DNA of 64,000 bases. Origin: Gemmatimonadaceae bacterium (lineage in GTDB: Bacteria > Gemmatimonadota > Gemmatimonadetes > Gemmatimonadales > Gemmatimonadaceae). Of this stretch, positions 1 to 8,729 are shown one piece after another. The DNA lies in contig JADKJT010000029.1 of assembly GCA_016720905.1 (NCBI GenBank), positions 406,006 to 470,005 on the forward strand. The letters run 5' to 3'. Position numbers and translations under genes: made by a program. Positions within the stretch are counted from its first letter, which is position 1; each line of letters opens with the position of its first letter. The notes beneath the pieces are model-generated. The model was not told the DNA's origin and made no database searches. It saw only the letters and a list, made by a program, of their open reading frames with translations.

Positions 1-487
1 CCGTCATGAGGGCGTAGTCGGGCACATTGCGATTGATCACGGCACCCGCGCCGACAAACGCGAACCGACCAATCTCCACGCCGCAGATGATGGTGGCGTT
101 GGCACCGATGCTGGCGCCCTGACGCACCAGCGTGCGGCGATACTCAGCCTTGCGCGAGACCGCACTGCGCGGATTGTAGACGTTGGTGAACACCATGGAC
201 GGACCGCAGAACACATCGGCCTCAAGCTCGACGCCCTCGTACAACGACACATTGTTCTGGATTTTCGCGTTGTCGCCAATGCGCACGGTGTTCATCACGA
301 CCACATTCTGCCCCAGTGAGCACCCGGCGCCAATGACCGCACCGCCCATCACATGGGTGAAGTGCCAGATGCGCGTCCCCGCCCCAATGATCGCGCCATC
401 ATCCACATACGCCGACTCGTGCACCAGCGCGCCGGCGCCCAGCGAAACGCCGCGACCGACATGCCCACGACCTGGCGCATCAATCAT
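1..487 (-). CDS. Left-handed beta-helix sugar N-acetyltransferase, WbpD/WlbB-like (3' end cut by window)
   Basis: This open frame runs off the left edge, so about 162 N-terminal residues are visible. They form hexapeptide repeats of the left-handed beta-helix type (GAGTRIWHFTHV, GAGCSLGQNVVV, GDNAKIQNNVSLYEG), followed by CGPSMVFTNVYNPRS and GANATIICGVEIGRFAFVGA. This pattern is typical of UDP-2-acetamido-3-amino-glucuronate N-acetyltransferases used for surface polysaccharide. An ATG at 487 is chosen; an in-frame GTG at 496 would overlap the carB stop as GTGA. With rmd and gmd close upstream it suggests a nucleotide-sugar context. The exact acceptor sugar is inferred only from family resemblance. 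Confidence 0.8.
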   Translation of the reverse strand, partial: MIDAPGRGHVGRGVSLGAGALVHESAYVDDGAIIGAGTRIWHFTHVMGGAVIGAGCSLGQNVVVMNTVRIGDNAKIQNNVSLYEGVELEADVFCGPSMVFTNVYNPRSAVSRKAEYRRTLVRQGASIGANATIICGVEIGRFAFVGAGAVINRNVPDYALMT

Positions 488-492
488 CTCGT

Positions 493-3400
493 TCACGTGC
501 CCGGAGCCCCGAGCTGCTCGTGCCATTCCTGCAAGGCCCGAACCGTCGGTTCGCGCGTCTGTCGCGCGGCGATGGCCTCCGCGGCCGCGCTGGCCGCCGA
601 CAACGTGGTGGTGTACGGCACGCGATTGGCGATGGCCGCCTGCCGCAGTCGTTCATCGTCCACCTGGGCGTGCTTGCCCAGTGGGGTATTCACCAGCAAC
701 TGCACCTCGCCATTCAGGATCAGGTCGACGCCGTGCGGACGACCCTCATGCACCTTGAGCACCGACTCGACCTCGACACCCTGAGCGCGCAGGTGCGCGG
801 CCGTGCCACTGGTGGCGAACAGGCGAAAGCCCAGCGCACGGAAGCGGCGGGCCAGCGGCACGGCGTTGGGTTTGTCGGAATCATTGAGCGTCAGGAACAC
901 GGCGCCTTCGCGGGGCAACGCATTGTCCGCCGCCAGTTGTGACTTGAGGAATGCAGTCCCGAAATCGTCATCGATACCCATGACTTCACCGGTCGAACGC
1001 ATTTCGGGGCCCAGCACGGGATCAAACTCCCGGAACTTGTTGAACGGAAACACGGCTTCCTTCACACTGACATACGGCGGGATGATCTCCCGGGTGAAGC
1101 CGACCTGGGCCAGCGTCTCGCCCAGCATCAGCCGGGCAGCCACCGACGGCAGCGACACCCCGATCGCCTTGGACACGAACGGCGCCGTGCGCGACGCGCG
1201 AGGATTGACCTCGATCACGTAGACAACACCGTCCTTGTACGCGTATTGCACGTTGATCAGCCCCACCACGCCAAGGGCTTTCGCGAAAGCCACCGTATGC
1301 ACCTTCATCTGCTCGACGGCGGCCGGCGGTATGAGATAGGGCGGCAACACGCACGCCGAATCGCCGGAATGAATGCCGGCGCTTTCGATGTGCTCCATGA
1401 CGGCACCGATGACCACATCCGTGCCGTCACTGAGCGCATCCACGTCGGCTTCGAACGCATCCTCAAGAAACCGGTCCACCAGTACCGGTCGGTCTTCGCT
1501 CACCCGGGCGGCCCGCTCGAAATAGTCGCGCAACGAGGTCGCGTCGTGCACGATCTCCATCGCGCGGCCACCCAGCACATACGATGGGCGCACCAGCACC
1601 GGATACCCGATGCGGTCGGCAATGGCCACCGCCTCATCGACGCTGGTGGCCGTGCCATTGGCGGGCTGCACGATGCCCAGTTCCCGCGTGAGCTTCTCGA
1701 ATCGCCGGCGATCCTCGGCGATGTCGATGGAATCGGGTGACGTGCCAAGAATGCGCACGCCGGCCGCCTCAAGGGCGCGCGTGAGCTTGAGCGGTGTCTG
1801 ACCACCCAACTGCACAATCACGCCCAGGGGCTGTTCCCGTTCGACAATCTCCAGCACATCCTCGAGCGTGAGCGGCTCAAAGAAGAGTTTGTCGGAAATG
1901 TCGAAGTCGGTCGATACGGTTTCCGGATTGGAGTTGACCATGATGGCCTCGTAGCCCTGCTCGCGCAGCGCGAGCACGGCGCGCACGCAGCAGTAGTCAA
2001 ATTCCACTCCCTGCCCAATGCGATTCGGGCCTGATCCGAGAATAATCACCTTGGGTCGTCCCGCGGTGACCGCCTCGCTTTCCTCGTCATAGCAGCCATA
2101 CAGGTATGGCGTGCTGGACGGGAACTCGCCCGCACACGTATCGATCATCTTGTACGACGGACGCACGCCCAGCGCCCAGCGGCGCGCCCGCGCCTGCGGT
2201 TCCGACTCCTCGCGCAGCGTGCCCAGCTGCCGGTCCGAAAAACCCATGCGCTTCATCGCGCGCATCGCGTCGGCATCAATGGCCGGGAGCGCACGATACC
2301 ACGCTTCGGCGTCCAGCAACTCGTGCAACTGGTCGAGGAACCACGGGTCGATGCCGGTGATCTCATGCAGCTCGGCCGTGCCCATCCCCAACTGCATGGC
2401 GCGCTTGAGCTGGAAGATCCGCTCCGGCGTCGGACGACGCAGCGCACCACGCAACGCTTCCCTCGATTCCTCCGTGAGTCGATCGTCCACCAGTCGCTCA
2501 CCCACCGACCATCCCGGGCGTCCATTTTCCAGCGCCCGGAGTGCCTTCTGAAACGCTTCCTTGAAGGTTCGGCCAATCGCCATCGATTCGCCGACCGACT
2601 TCATCTGCGTGGTGAGACCCGGATCGGCCGATACAAACTTCTCGAACGCGAAGCGTGGACACTTCACGATCACGTAGTCGAGCACCGGTTCGAAACTGGC
2701 CGGTGTCGTCTTGGTGATATCGTTGGGGATCTCGTCGAGGGTGAACCCCACCGCCAGTTTCGCCCCGATACGGGCAATCGGGAATCCCGTGGCCTTTGAC
2801 GCCAGGGCGGATGAGCGCGACACGCGCGGGTTCATCTCGATGACAATCAACTCCCCGGTGGTGGGACTGACCGCGAACTGGATGTTGCATCCACCCGCAT
2901 CCACCCCGATTTCGCGAATGATGGCCACAGCCGCATCACGCATGAGCTGATACTCGCGGTCCGTCAACGTCATGGCCGGCGCGACCGTGATTGAATCGCC
3001 GGTATGCACGCCCATCGGATCGAGATTCTCGATGGAGCAGACAATGACGACGTTGTCCGCGTGATCGCGCATCACTTCGAGTTCAAATTCCTTCCAGCCC
3101 AATAGGGAGCGCTCGATGAGCACGGAATGCACGGGCGACAAGTCGAGTCCGCGCCGAACGATGCTTTCGAACTCCTCGCGATTGTACGCAATACCCCCGC
3201 CTGTTCCGCCCAGTGTGAAGGACGGACGAATGACGGACGGGAACCCGGTGTCCTCGACGGCCGCCAAGGCGTCGTCCAGCGACGTCACGGTGCGTCCGGT
3301 GGGACACTTGAGCCCGATTTTTTCCATCGCTTCGGCGAAGAGCTTGCGATCCTCCGCCACGCGAATGGCGCGCGCGTTGGCGCCGATCAGCTCGCAGCCA

Positions 3401-3732
3401 TAGCGCGCCAGCACACCGGAATCGTACAGCGTCAACGCCACGTTGAGCGCGGTCTGCCCGCCCATCGTCGGGAGCACCGCATCCGGGCGTTCCCGCGCAA
3501 TGACCTTCTCAACGAACTCCGGTGTCACGGGTTCGATGTACGTGCGATCGGCGAACTCCGGATCGGTCATGATCGTGGCCGGATTGGAATTCACCAACAC
3601 GACCTCATACCCCTCCTCACGAAGCGCCTTGATCGCTTGCGTGCCTGAGTAGTCGAACTCGGCGGCCTGCCCGATCACAATCGGCCCGGAGCCAATCACG
3701 AGAATGCGGTGCAGGTCAGTGCGTCGCGGCAT
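493..3732 (-). CDS. carB: Carbamoyl-phosphate synthase large subunit
   Basis: At 1079 residues this is the normal length for CarB. It makes carbamoyl phosphate from bicarbonate, ATP and ammonia supplied by CarA, feeding pyrimidine and arginine synthesis. The two homologous ATP-grasp halves are visible: the first opens with ILVIGSGPIVIGQAAEFDYS and the second repeats it as VIILGSGPNRIGQGVEFDYC near residue 560. The EMNPRVSRSSALASKATG motif recurs as EVNPRASRTAPFVSKAIG. An MGS-like allosteric domain closes the protein (FATSGTAAHL). The start overlaps the end of the upstream rmd frame by 17 bases. No carA lies in the window, although pyrF and pyrD do. Confidence 0.97.
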   Translation of the reverse strand: MPRRTDLHRILVIGSGPIVIGQAAEFDYSGTQAIKALREEGYEVVLVNSNPATIMTDPEFADRTYIEPVTPEFVEKVIARERPDAVLPTMGGQTALNVALTLYDSGVLARYGCELIGANARAIRVAEDRKLFAEAMEKIGLKCPTGRTVTSLDDALAAVEDTGFPSVIRPSFTLGGTGGGIAYNREEFESIVRRGLDLSPVHSVLIERSLLGWKEFELEVMRDHADNVVIVCSIENLDPMGVHTGDSITVAPAMTLTDREYQLMRDAAVAIIREIGVDAGGCNIQFAVSPTTGELIVIEMNPRVSRSSALASKATGFPIARIGAKLAVGFTLDEIPNDITKTTPASFEPVLDYVIVKCPRFAFEKFVSADPGLTTQMKSVGESMAIGRTFKEAFQKALRALENGRPGWSVGERLVDDRLTEESREALRGALRRPTPERIFQLKRAMQLGMGTAELHEITGIDPWFLDQLHELLDAEAWYRALPAIDADAMRAMKRMGFSDRQLGTLREESEPQARARRWALGVRPSYKMIDTCAGEFPSSTPYLYGCYDEESEAVTAGRPKVIILGSGPNRIGQGVEFDYCCVRAVLALREQGYEAIMVNSNPETVSTDFDISDKLFFEPLTLEDVLEIVEREQPLGVIVQLGGQTPLKLTRALEAAGVRILGTSPDSIDIAEDRRRFEKLTRELGIVQPANGTATSVDEAVAIADRIGYPVLVRPSYVLGGRAMEIVHDATSLRDYFERAARVSEDRPVLVDRFLEDAFEADVDALSDGTDVVIGAVMEHIESAGIHSGDSACVLPPYLIPPAAVEQMKVHTVAFAKALGVVGLINVQYAYKDGVVYVIEVNPRASRTAPFVSKAIGVSLPSVAARLMLGETLAQVGFTREIIPPYVSVKEAVFPFNKFREFDPVLGPEMRSTGEVMGIDDDFGTAFLKSQLAADNALPREGAVFLTLNDSDKPNAVPLARRFRALGFRLFATSGTAAHLRAQGVEVESVLKVHEGRPHGVDLILNGEVQLLVNTPLGKHAQVDDERLRQAAIANRVPYTTTLSAASAAAEAIAARQTREPTVRALQEWHEQLGAPGT

Positions 3733-4702
3733 GTATCAGTTCGTCGATGATATCGTCAAAGGTGCGCTGTGCGCGCCACCCGGTGGCCTGTTGCAGCTTG
3801 CGCGGATCGCCAATCAACGCCGGCACGTCCACGGGACGGACAAGTGCCGGATCGACCGCCAGCGGCGCCTGGACGCCCGCCCGTTCCAGCACCCGTTCCA
3901 CGATGTCCTGCACCGATCGGCCCGTGCCGCTTGCCACGTTGTACGCCTCACCCGGCGTTCCGCGTTTCAGCAGGGAAATATATGCCGACACGACATCGCT
4001 CACATGGAGGAAATCGCGGATGGGCGTGGTGTTGCCGACCACGAGCGGCGTACCAGGCGCCACGTCGCGAAGCGCCAGCGCGCGCGCCGCCAGTGCGGGG
4101 AGCAGAAATCGCGGATCCTGTCCGCGACCACTGTGGTTGAAGCTCCGCGCGATCATCACGCGCAGTCCACTCGCGCGCCAGCACTGCAAGGCCATGACCT
4201 CCTGCGCGGCCTTGGTGGCGGCGTAGACCGTGCGTGGCGCCTGCAGCGTGTCCTCCGGGAGCGCGCGAGCCGATCCCTCCTGCCGACCATATTGCTCGGC
4301 ACTGCCCACCAGCAGGATCACCGGATCGGCGGCGCCGGTGGCGCGGAGTCGGTCCAGATGCGCCAGCAGGCGGGCGGTGGCCGTCACGTTGATGTCCCAC
4401 GCCATGGCCGGATCGGCGGCGGCCGTCGGGAGATGCGAGATGGCGGCCAGATGCACCACGACATCCGGGCACGCCTCGTTGACGGCCTCCTGCACGAAGC
4501 GATTGTCGCGCAAATCGCCGGTGCGCCAGGTCAACGACGACCGGGCGGCAGAGTGGTCATCGGTTTGCTTGGTGTCGGCGATGACACGCGACGTGACGTC
4601 GTCCGCCAGCGCCAACCCGGTGACCTCCATGCCGGCTTCACGCAGAGCACGCGTGAGCCATTGGCCGACAAAGCCGGCCGCGCCGGTGATCAGCGCGCGC
4701 AT
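3716..4702 (-). CDS. rmd: GDP-6-deoxy-D-mannose reductase-like SDR epimerase
   Basis: This 328-residue extended short-chain dehydrogenase starts MRALITGAAGFVGQW, with the nucleotide-binding GxxGxxG motif, and has the catalytic YxxxK as YAATKAAQEV near residue 140. The next gene upstream is gmd, so it probably reduces the GDP-4-keto-6-deoxymannose that Gmd makes, giving GDP-D-rhamnose for polysaccharide. An ATG at 4702 is chosen because the fold begins there; the frame stays open to 4780 but that extension overlaps nothing conserved. The reaction is inferred from the pairing. GDP-L-fucose synthase is a less likely alternative because its sequence hallmarks are absent. Confidence 0.8.
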   Translation of the reverse strand: MRALITGAAGFVGQWLTRALREAGMEVTGLALADDVTSRVIADTKQTDDHSAARSSLTWRTGDLRDNRFVQEAVNEACPDVVVHLAAISHLPTAAADPAMAWDINVTATARLLAHLDRLRATGAADPVILLVGSAEQYGRQEGSARALPEDTLQAPRTVYAATKAAQEVMALQCWRASGLRVMIARSFNHSGRGQDPRFLLPALAARALALRDVAPGTPLVVGNTTPIRDFLHVSDVVSAYISLLKRGTPGEAYNVASGTGRSVQDIVERVLERAGVQAPLAVDPALVRPVDVPALIGDPRKLQQATGWRAQRTFDDIIDELIHAATH

Positions 4703-4742
4703 GGTCCCACGCGAGGCCTTGGAGGGATGGCGGGCGGGGCGA

Positions 4743-5708
4743 TCACCGCGCGGTAGCGTACCGGGCGAGGTCCGCTTCAACCATCATCCGGACCAACTGC
4801 GCGAACGTGACCGTTGGCGTCCACCCCAACTGGGCCTTCGCCTTTGACGGATCGGCTACCAACAGATCGACCTCGGCCGGACGAAAGAACTTCTCGTCCT
4901 GCACCACGAACTCGCGATAATCCAACTGGACGGCCTCAAACGCCGCCTGACAGAAGTCCCGCACGGAAAACGTCTCGCCGGTCCCGATGACAAAGTCGTC
5001 CGGCGTGTCCTGTTGCAACATGCGCCACATGGCGTCCACATAGTCGCCGGCGAATCCCCAGTCCCGACGCGCGTCCAGATTGCCCAGGCGCAGTTCACGC
5101 TGCAGCCCCGTCTTGATGCGGGCCACGGCGTCGGAAATCTTTCGCGTGACGAATTCCAGTCCGCGACGCGGCGATTCATGATTGAACAGGATGCCCGACA
5201 CCGCGAAGAGATCGAAGCTCTCGCGATAGTTCACGGTGATCCAGTGCCCGTATACCTTGGCGACCCCGTAGGGCGAACGCGGATAGAACGGCGTCGACTC
5301 GCGCTGCGGTGTCTCGATGACCTTGCCGAATTGCTCGCTGGAACTGGCTTGATACAACCGCGCCCGCGGCGCCGCCTTGCGCATGGCTTCGAGCATGCGG
5401 GTCACGCCCAGCGCCGTGAACTCGCCGGTAAGGACCGGCTGTTGCCACGACGTCTGGACGAAGCTCTGCGCCGCCAGATTGTAGATCTCATCCGGCTTGG
5501 TCGCCTCGACCACATCGGTCAGCGAGGTCTGGTCAAGCAGATCGGCCGACGCCAGCTCCACACGATCGACGAGATGGGCAATGCGCTCATAGGGCGTGGT
5601 CGATGACCGCCGCACAATACCCACGACACGATATCCTTTGGCCAACAAGAACTCGGCCAGATAGGACCCGTCCTGACCAGTGATTCCGGTAATAAGCGCG
5701 GTCTTCAT
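4743..5708 (-). CDS. gmd: GDP-mannose 4,6-dehydratase
   Basis: This 321-residue protein is close to the short Gmd form known from Pseudomonas. It opens with MKTALITGITGQDGSYLAEF, the Gmd version of the Rossmann motif. It carries SSSEQFGKV and the catalytic YGVAKVYGHW, then the substrate-region motif FNHESPRRG. It dehydrates GDP-D-mannose to GDP-4-keto-6-deoxy-D-mannose, the precursor of GDP-rhamnose or GDP-fucose. Forty bases separate it from rmd on the same strand, so the two are probably cotranscribed. Confidence 0.93.
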   Translation of the reverse strand: MKTALITGITGQDGSYLAEFLLAKGYRVVGIVRRSSTTPYERIAHLVDRVELASADLLDQTSLTDVVEATKPDEIYNLAAQSFVQTSWQQPVLTGEFTALGVTRMLEAMRKAAPRARLYQASSSEQFGKVIETPQRESTPFYPRSPYGVAKVYGHWITVNYRESFDLFAVSGILFNHESPRRGLEFVTRKISDAVARIKTGLQRELRLGNLDARRDWGFAGDYVDAMWRMLQQDTPDDFVIGTGETFSVRDFCQAAFEAVQLDYREFVVQDEKFFRPAEVDLLVADPSKAKAQLGWTPTVTFAQLVRMMVEADLARYATAR

Positions 5709-5801
5709 CGAGCAATAGGCAGAAGGGTCTTCGAAGCCGATGGGCCGTTGCGCGGCGTCGGATGGACGTGGACCGAGAGACGACGTGTGCCAGATACGCG
5801 A

Positions 5802-5836
5802 AGGCGGGAAGCCCGATGCAAATGAGCTCCCCGCCT
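5802..5836 (-). terminator. Stem-loop downstream of rpmB
   Basis: An 11-bp stem (AGGCGGGGAGC paired with GCTTCCCGCCT on the minus strand, with one G-U pair) closes a 13-base loop about 20 bases past the rpmB stop. No clear T-run follows. It could terminate or protect the ribosomal transcript. The rest of 5709-5855 shows nothing else recognisable. Confidence 0.45.
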
Positions 5837-5855
5837 GGCGTTGATCACGGTGAAA

Positions 5856-6077
5856 TCAGGCGACGGCGAGTTGACCACGCGGCGCGCGCTTGATCTTGCC
5901 GGCCGCGAGACACCGGGTGCACACCTTCACCTTGATGATCGTGCCGTCGTGGAGTGTCCGAACGACCTGCAGGTTCGGCTTCCAGGTGCGGCGGGTCTTG
6001 TTGTTCGCGTGCGAGACGCTGTTTCCGAACGCGACGCCCTTGTCGCAGCAGAAGCAGCGATGACGATTGATGGCCAT
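5856..6077 (-). CDS. rpmB: 50S ribosomal protein L28
   Basis: The 73-residue protein begins MAINRHRCFCCDKGVAFGNS and continues SHANNKTRRTWKPNLQ, the diagnostic L28 core. It has a zinc-ribbon-like cysteine set (CFCC near residue 8 and CTRC near residue 53). It lies only 14 bases after rplQ on the same strand, so it appears to be the last gene of the alpha operon. That is unusual, because rpmB normally pairs with rpmG or stands alone. Confidence 0.96.
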   Translation of the reverse strand: MAINRHRCFCCDKGVAFGNSVSHANNKTRRTWKPNLQVVRTLHDGTIIKVKVCTRCLAAGKIKRAPRGQLAVA

Positions 6078-6091
6078 GACGATACGTCCTG

Positions 6092-6448
6092 TCAGCTGAG
6101 GATCAATTCGATCCGCGCCATCTCCGCGCCGTCACCCTTGCGGTGGCCGGTCTTGAGAATGCGCGTGTAGCCGCCCGGGCGTGTGGCGAACTTCGGTCCA
6201 ATCTCCTGAAAGAGCTTGTCCGCCGCCTCACGCTTCTGGACGTGCTTGCCGGCCAGGCGACGCGCGTGCAGCGTGCCGCTCCGAGCCTTGGTGATAAGCT
6301 TTTCGACGAACGGGCGGAGTTCCTTCGCCTTGGCTTCCGTCGTTTCGATCGCGCCAGACTCGATCAGCGAGGTGGCGAGGTTGCGAAGCAGCGCGAGACG
6401 CTGTTCGCTGGTCCGCCGGAGTTGGCGATTGGCCTTACGGTGGCGCAT
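6092..6448 (-). CDS. rplQ: 50S ribosomal protein L17
   Basis: The 118-residue protein starts MRHRKANRQLRRTSEQRLAL and contains LATSLIESGAIETTEAKAKE, the L17 signature region, ending with a basic tail (RILKTGHRKGDGAEMARIEL). Length is normal for the bacterial protein. Six bases separate it from rpoA, the conserved order in the alpha operon. Confidence 0.97.
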   Translation of the reverse strand: MRHRKANRQLRRTSEQRLALLRNLATSLIESGAIETTEAKAKELRPFVEKLITKARSGTLHARRLAGKHVQKREAADKLFQEIGPKFATRPGGYTRILKTGHRKGDGAEMARIELILS

Positions 6449-6454
6449 GGGACG

Positions 6455-7537
6455 TTATTCCTCGTCGTCGTCGTCATCGGGCGCATTTTCGGCGGCGCGG
6501 CTGGGCGCCGTGCCCATGTCGAGAATCCGGACACCGTCCGTGCTCTCTTCATAGCGCATTCCGAAATTGAGCCCTTCCTTCTCGAGCAGTGCGGCGATTT
6601 CCTGCAGGGACTTCTTGCCGAAGTTCTTCACCTGAAGGATCTGCGCCTCGGTCTGGCGAACCAGATCACCGAGCGAGCGAATGTTGGAATTCTTGAGTGA
6701 GTTGACTGATCGGACGGACAGCTCGAGATCGTCAATCGGGGTCCGGAACAGTTCCGCCAGCCGCAGGGCGTCGCTGTTCGCGCCATCACCTGCTGCGCCC
6801 GGCTGTGCCGAGGCCGACGACCCAAAACCCACGAAGTACTGGAAGTGGGTCTGGGCCAGCGCGGCCGCGTAGCTGACCGCTTCCTCGGGCGACATCGTGC
6901 CGTTCGTTTCCACCGTAAGGGTGAGACGATCGTAGTCGGTGCGCTGGCCGACGCGCGTTTCCGCGACGGTGAAGTTGGCGCGACGAACCGGATTGTAGAT
7001 CGCATCGATGCGTACGACATCCACCGACAGATTCTTGTCGGCGGGATGCTGGTCGCTTTCGACGTACCCGCGCCCCTTGTTCACGTAGAGCTCGACGTTG
7101 AAATCGCGCTCGTCCGTGATCGTGAACAGGTGGTGCGACGGATCGACGACGCGAACGCCGCCAACGGCCTGCACCTGAATGTCCGCGGCCGTCACCACGC
7201 CGGGTCCCGACTTGCTGATCCGCAGCACGGTCTGCTCGACTTCGTCGGGCAGCGCCAGTGTCAGCGTCTTCAGGTTGCCGATGATCTGGTGCACATCCTC
7301 GACCACGCCGGCGATGGTCTGGTGCTCATGCACCACGCCGTCAATGCGGAAGGCCCACACCGCAGAACCGCGCAACGACGACAGCAGCAGTCGACGCATC
7401 GCGTTGCCCAGCGTGTGCCCAAAGCCGCGTTCCAGCGGCTGCAGCCGGAATTCCGCCAGATTCGGCGTATCATCGCGCTTCGTCGCTTCAACCAGCTGCG
7501 GACGAACCAGTCCGCTGAGATCGATCGTATTCGCCAT
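6455..7537 (-). CDS. rpoA: DNA-directed RNA polymerase alpha subunit
   Basis: At 360 residues it is slightly longer than the E. coli protein. The N-terminal assembly domain shows PLERGFGHTLGNAMRRLLLS. A linker of about 25 residues rich in Ala, Gly and Ser leads to the C-terminal domain, with SVRSLNSLKNSNI-like helix-hairpin-helix sequence (SVNSLKNSNIRSLGDLV), which binds UP elements and activators. The tail ends in a run of Asp and Glu. Unlike the tightly packed neighbours, it is preceded by a 173-base gap holding tandem repeats. Confidence 0.97.
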   Translation of the reverse strand: MANTIDLSGLVRPQLVEATKRDDTPNLAEFRLQPLERGFGHTLGNAMRRLLLSSLRGSAVWAFRIDGVVHEHQTIAGVVEDVHQIIGNLKTLTLALPDEVEQTVLRISKSGPGVVTAADIQVQAVGGVRVVDPSHHLFTITDERDFNVELYVNKGRGYVESDQHPADKNLSVDVVRIDAIYNPVRRANFTVAETRVGQRTDYDRLTLTVETNGTMSPEEAVSYAAALAQTHFQYFVGFGSSASAQPGAAGDGANSDALRLAELFRTPIDDLELSVRSVNSLKNSNIRSLGDLVRQTEAQILQVKNFGKKSLQEIAALLEKEGLNFGMRYEESTDGVRILDMGTAPSRAAENAPDDDDDEE

Positions 7538-7648
7538 GGAATGTTATGGTGTTAGGTGATCACATCGATTCGAACGGAATCGAAGACGCTCTGCCTCGCC
7601 CCGAACGCGTGGCAGACCCGTACGGGAGTTCGGGTCCCGATCGAAACT

Positions 7649-7711
7649 GAGTACTGAGTACCAAGTACCAAGTACCAAGTACCAAGTACCAAGTACTAAG
7701 TACTAAGTACT
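7649..7711. repeat. Heptanucleotide tandem repeat between rpsD and rpoA
   Basis: Nine head-to-tail copies of a 7-base unit (plus strand RAGTACY: gagtact, gagtacc, four aagtacc, three aagtact) abut the rpsD stop codon. Each copy carries the palindrome GTAC. It sits inside a presumed operon, and the composition (AT-rich, strictly periodic) is unlike its surroundings. No function is known to me. It could be a variable-number repeat, a transcript processing or attenuation element, or a repeat class dispersed in this genome. Confidence 0.9.
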
Positions 7712-8346
7712 TACTTCGAGTACAACTCCACCACGAGTTGCTCCTGTGCCGCCAACGGAATGGCCGTACGCGCCGGCTTCTCGAGCACCCGGCCGCTGAA
7801 CGACTCCTTGTCGACCGCAATCCAGGAGAGCGATGAACCACGCCCGCTCTGTTCGAGTGCCGCCTGCACCAGCAGCAGTTCGCGCGAGGACTGCTTCACG
7901 CGGACTTCCTCGCCCGGACGGACCTGATACGACGGCACGTCGAGAATGCGCTGCTTCACTTCAATGTGACGATGCCGGATGAGCTGGCGCGCGGCCTTGC
8001 GACTGGGCGCGAATCCCATGCGATAGATCACGTTGTCGAGACGCGTCTCGAGCGCCGCCAGCAGGTTGTGGCCCGTGATGCCCGGGAAGGACGCCACGCG
8101 CTCAAACGTGTTGCGGAACTGCTTCTCGCTGATGCCGTACATGCGCTTGATCTTCTGCTTCTCGCGCAACTGCTTGGCGTACTCCGACAACTTCTTGCGG
8201 CGGGCCGTCGCCTGGCCGTGCTGGCCGGGCGCGTACGGACGGCGTTCCACCGGACACTTCTCCGTGAAGCACTTGGTGCCCTTCAGGAACAGTTTCTGGC
8301 CTTCACGACGGCACTGGCGGCAGCTGGGACCGGTATAGCGAGCCAT
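7711..8346 (-). CDS. rpsD: 30S ribosomal protein S4
   Basis: The 211-residue protein starts MARYTGPSCRQCRREGQKL. Four cysteines near residues 9, 12, 26 and 31 form the zinc-binding version of the S4 N-terminus. The S4 RNA-binding domain follows (RLDNVIYRMGFAPSRKAARQ). S4 nucleates 30S assembly and in many bacteria represses its own operon by binding the mRNA leader. The ATG at 8346 fits the family; the open frame extends 11 codons further upstream into rpsK but without homology. Confidence 0.97.
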   Translation of the reverse strand: MARYTGPSCRQCRREGQKLFLKGTKCFTEKCPVERRPYAPGQHGQATARRKKLSEYAKQLREKQKIKRMYGISEKQFRNTFERVASFPGITGHNLLAALETRLDNVIYRMGFAPSRKAARQLIRHRHIEVKQRILDVPSYQVRPGEEVRVKQSSRELLLVQAALEQSGRGSSLSWIAVDKESFSGRVLEKPARTAIPLAAQEQLVVELYSK

Positions 8347-8348
8347 GG

Positions 8349-8726
8349 TCAGACCCTCCGACGCTTGGGGGGACGGCAACCATTGTGCGGAATCGGCGTG
8401 ACGTCACGAATGGACTTCACCTGCAGACCCGCCGTCGCCAGCGCCTGGATGGCCGATTCGCGGCCCGAGCCCGGACCCTGCACGCGGACATGCACCCGGC
8501 GCACGCCGGCGGTGAGCGCCTCGCGCGCGCACTGCTCGGACGCCACCGTGGCAGCAAAGGGCGTGGACTTCTTCGACCCCTTGAAGCCGGCCTTGCCGGA
8601 CGATCCCCACGACACGGCGTTGCCATGCATGTCGGTGATCGTGATGGTCGTGTTGTTGAACGTGGCGCTGACGTGGGCGATGCCTTCCGCCTCGACGACG
8701 CGCTTGGTTTTCTTCGCGGTAGCCAT
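8349..8726 (-). CDS. rpsK: 30S ribosomal protein S11
   Basis: This 125-residue protein has the S11 core AHVSATFNNTTITITDMHGN and GFKGSKKSTPFAATVASEQC, ending IPHNGCRPPKRRRV as expected. It lines the 30S platform near the E site. Two bases separate it from the rpsD start and three from rpsM, the usual alpha-operon arrangement. Confidence 0.97.
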   Translation of the reverse strand: MATAKKTKRVVEAEGIAHVSATFNNTTITITDMHGNAVSWGSSGKAGFKGSKKSTPFAATVASEQCAREALTAGVRRVHVRVQGPGSGRESAIQALATAGLQVKSIRDVTPIPHNGCRPPKRRRV

Positions 8727-8729
8727 GGT

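Noticed and set aside
3704..4756. Long plus-strand open frame opposite rmd (350 codons)
   Set aside because: It is antisense to a clear Rossmann enzyme, its translation is Arg/His-rich without domains, and such long shadows are expected at this GC content.
7560..7841. Repetitive protein encoded across the heptamer repeat on the minus strand
   Set aside because: Seven-base units read in three frames only produce a Tyr/Leu/Val repeat by chance; it overlaps the rpsD coding end and has no start signal or homology.
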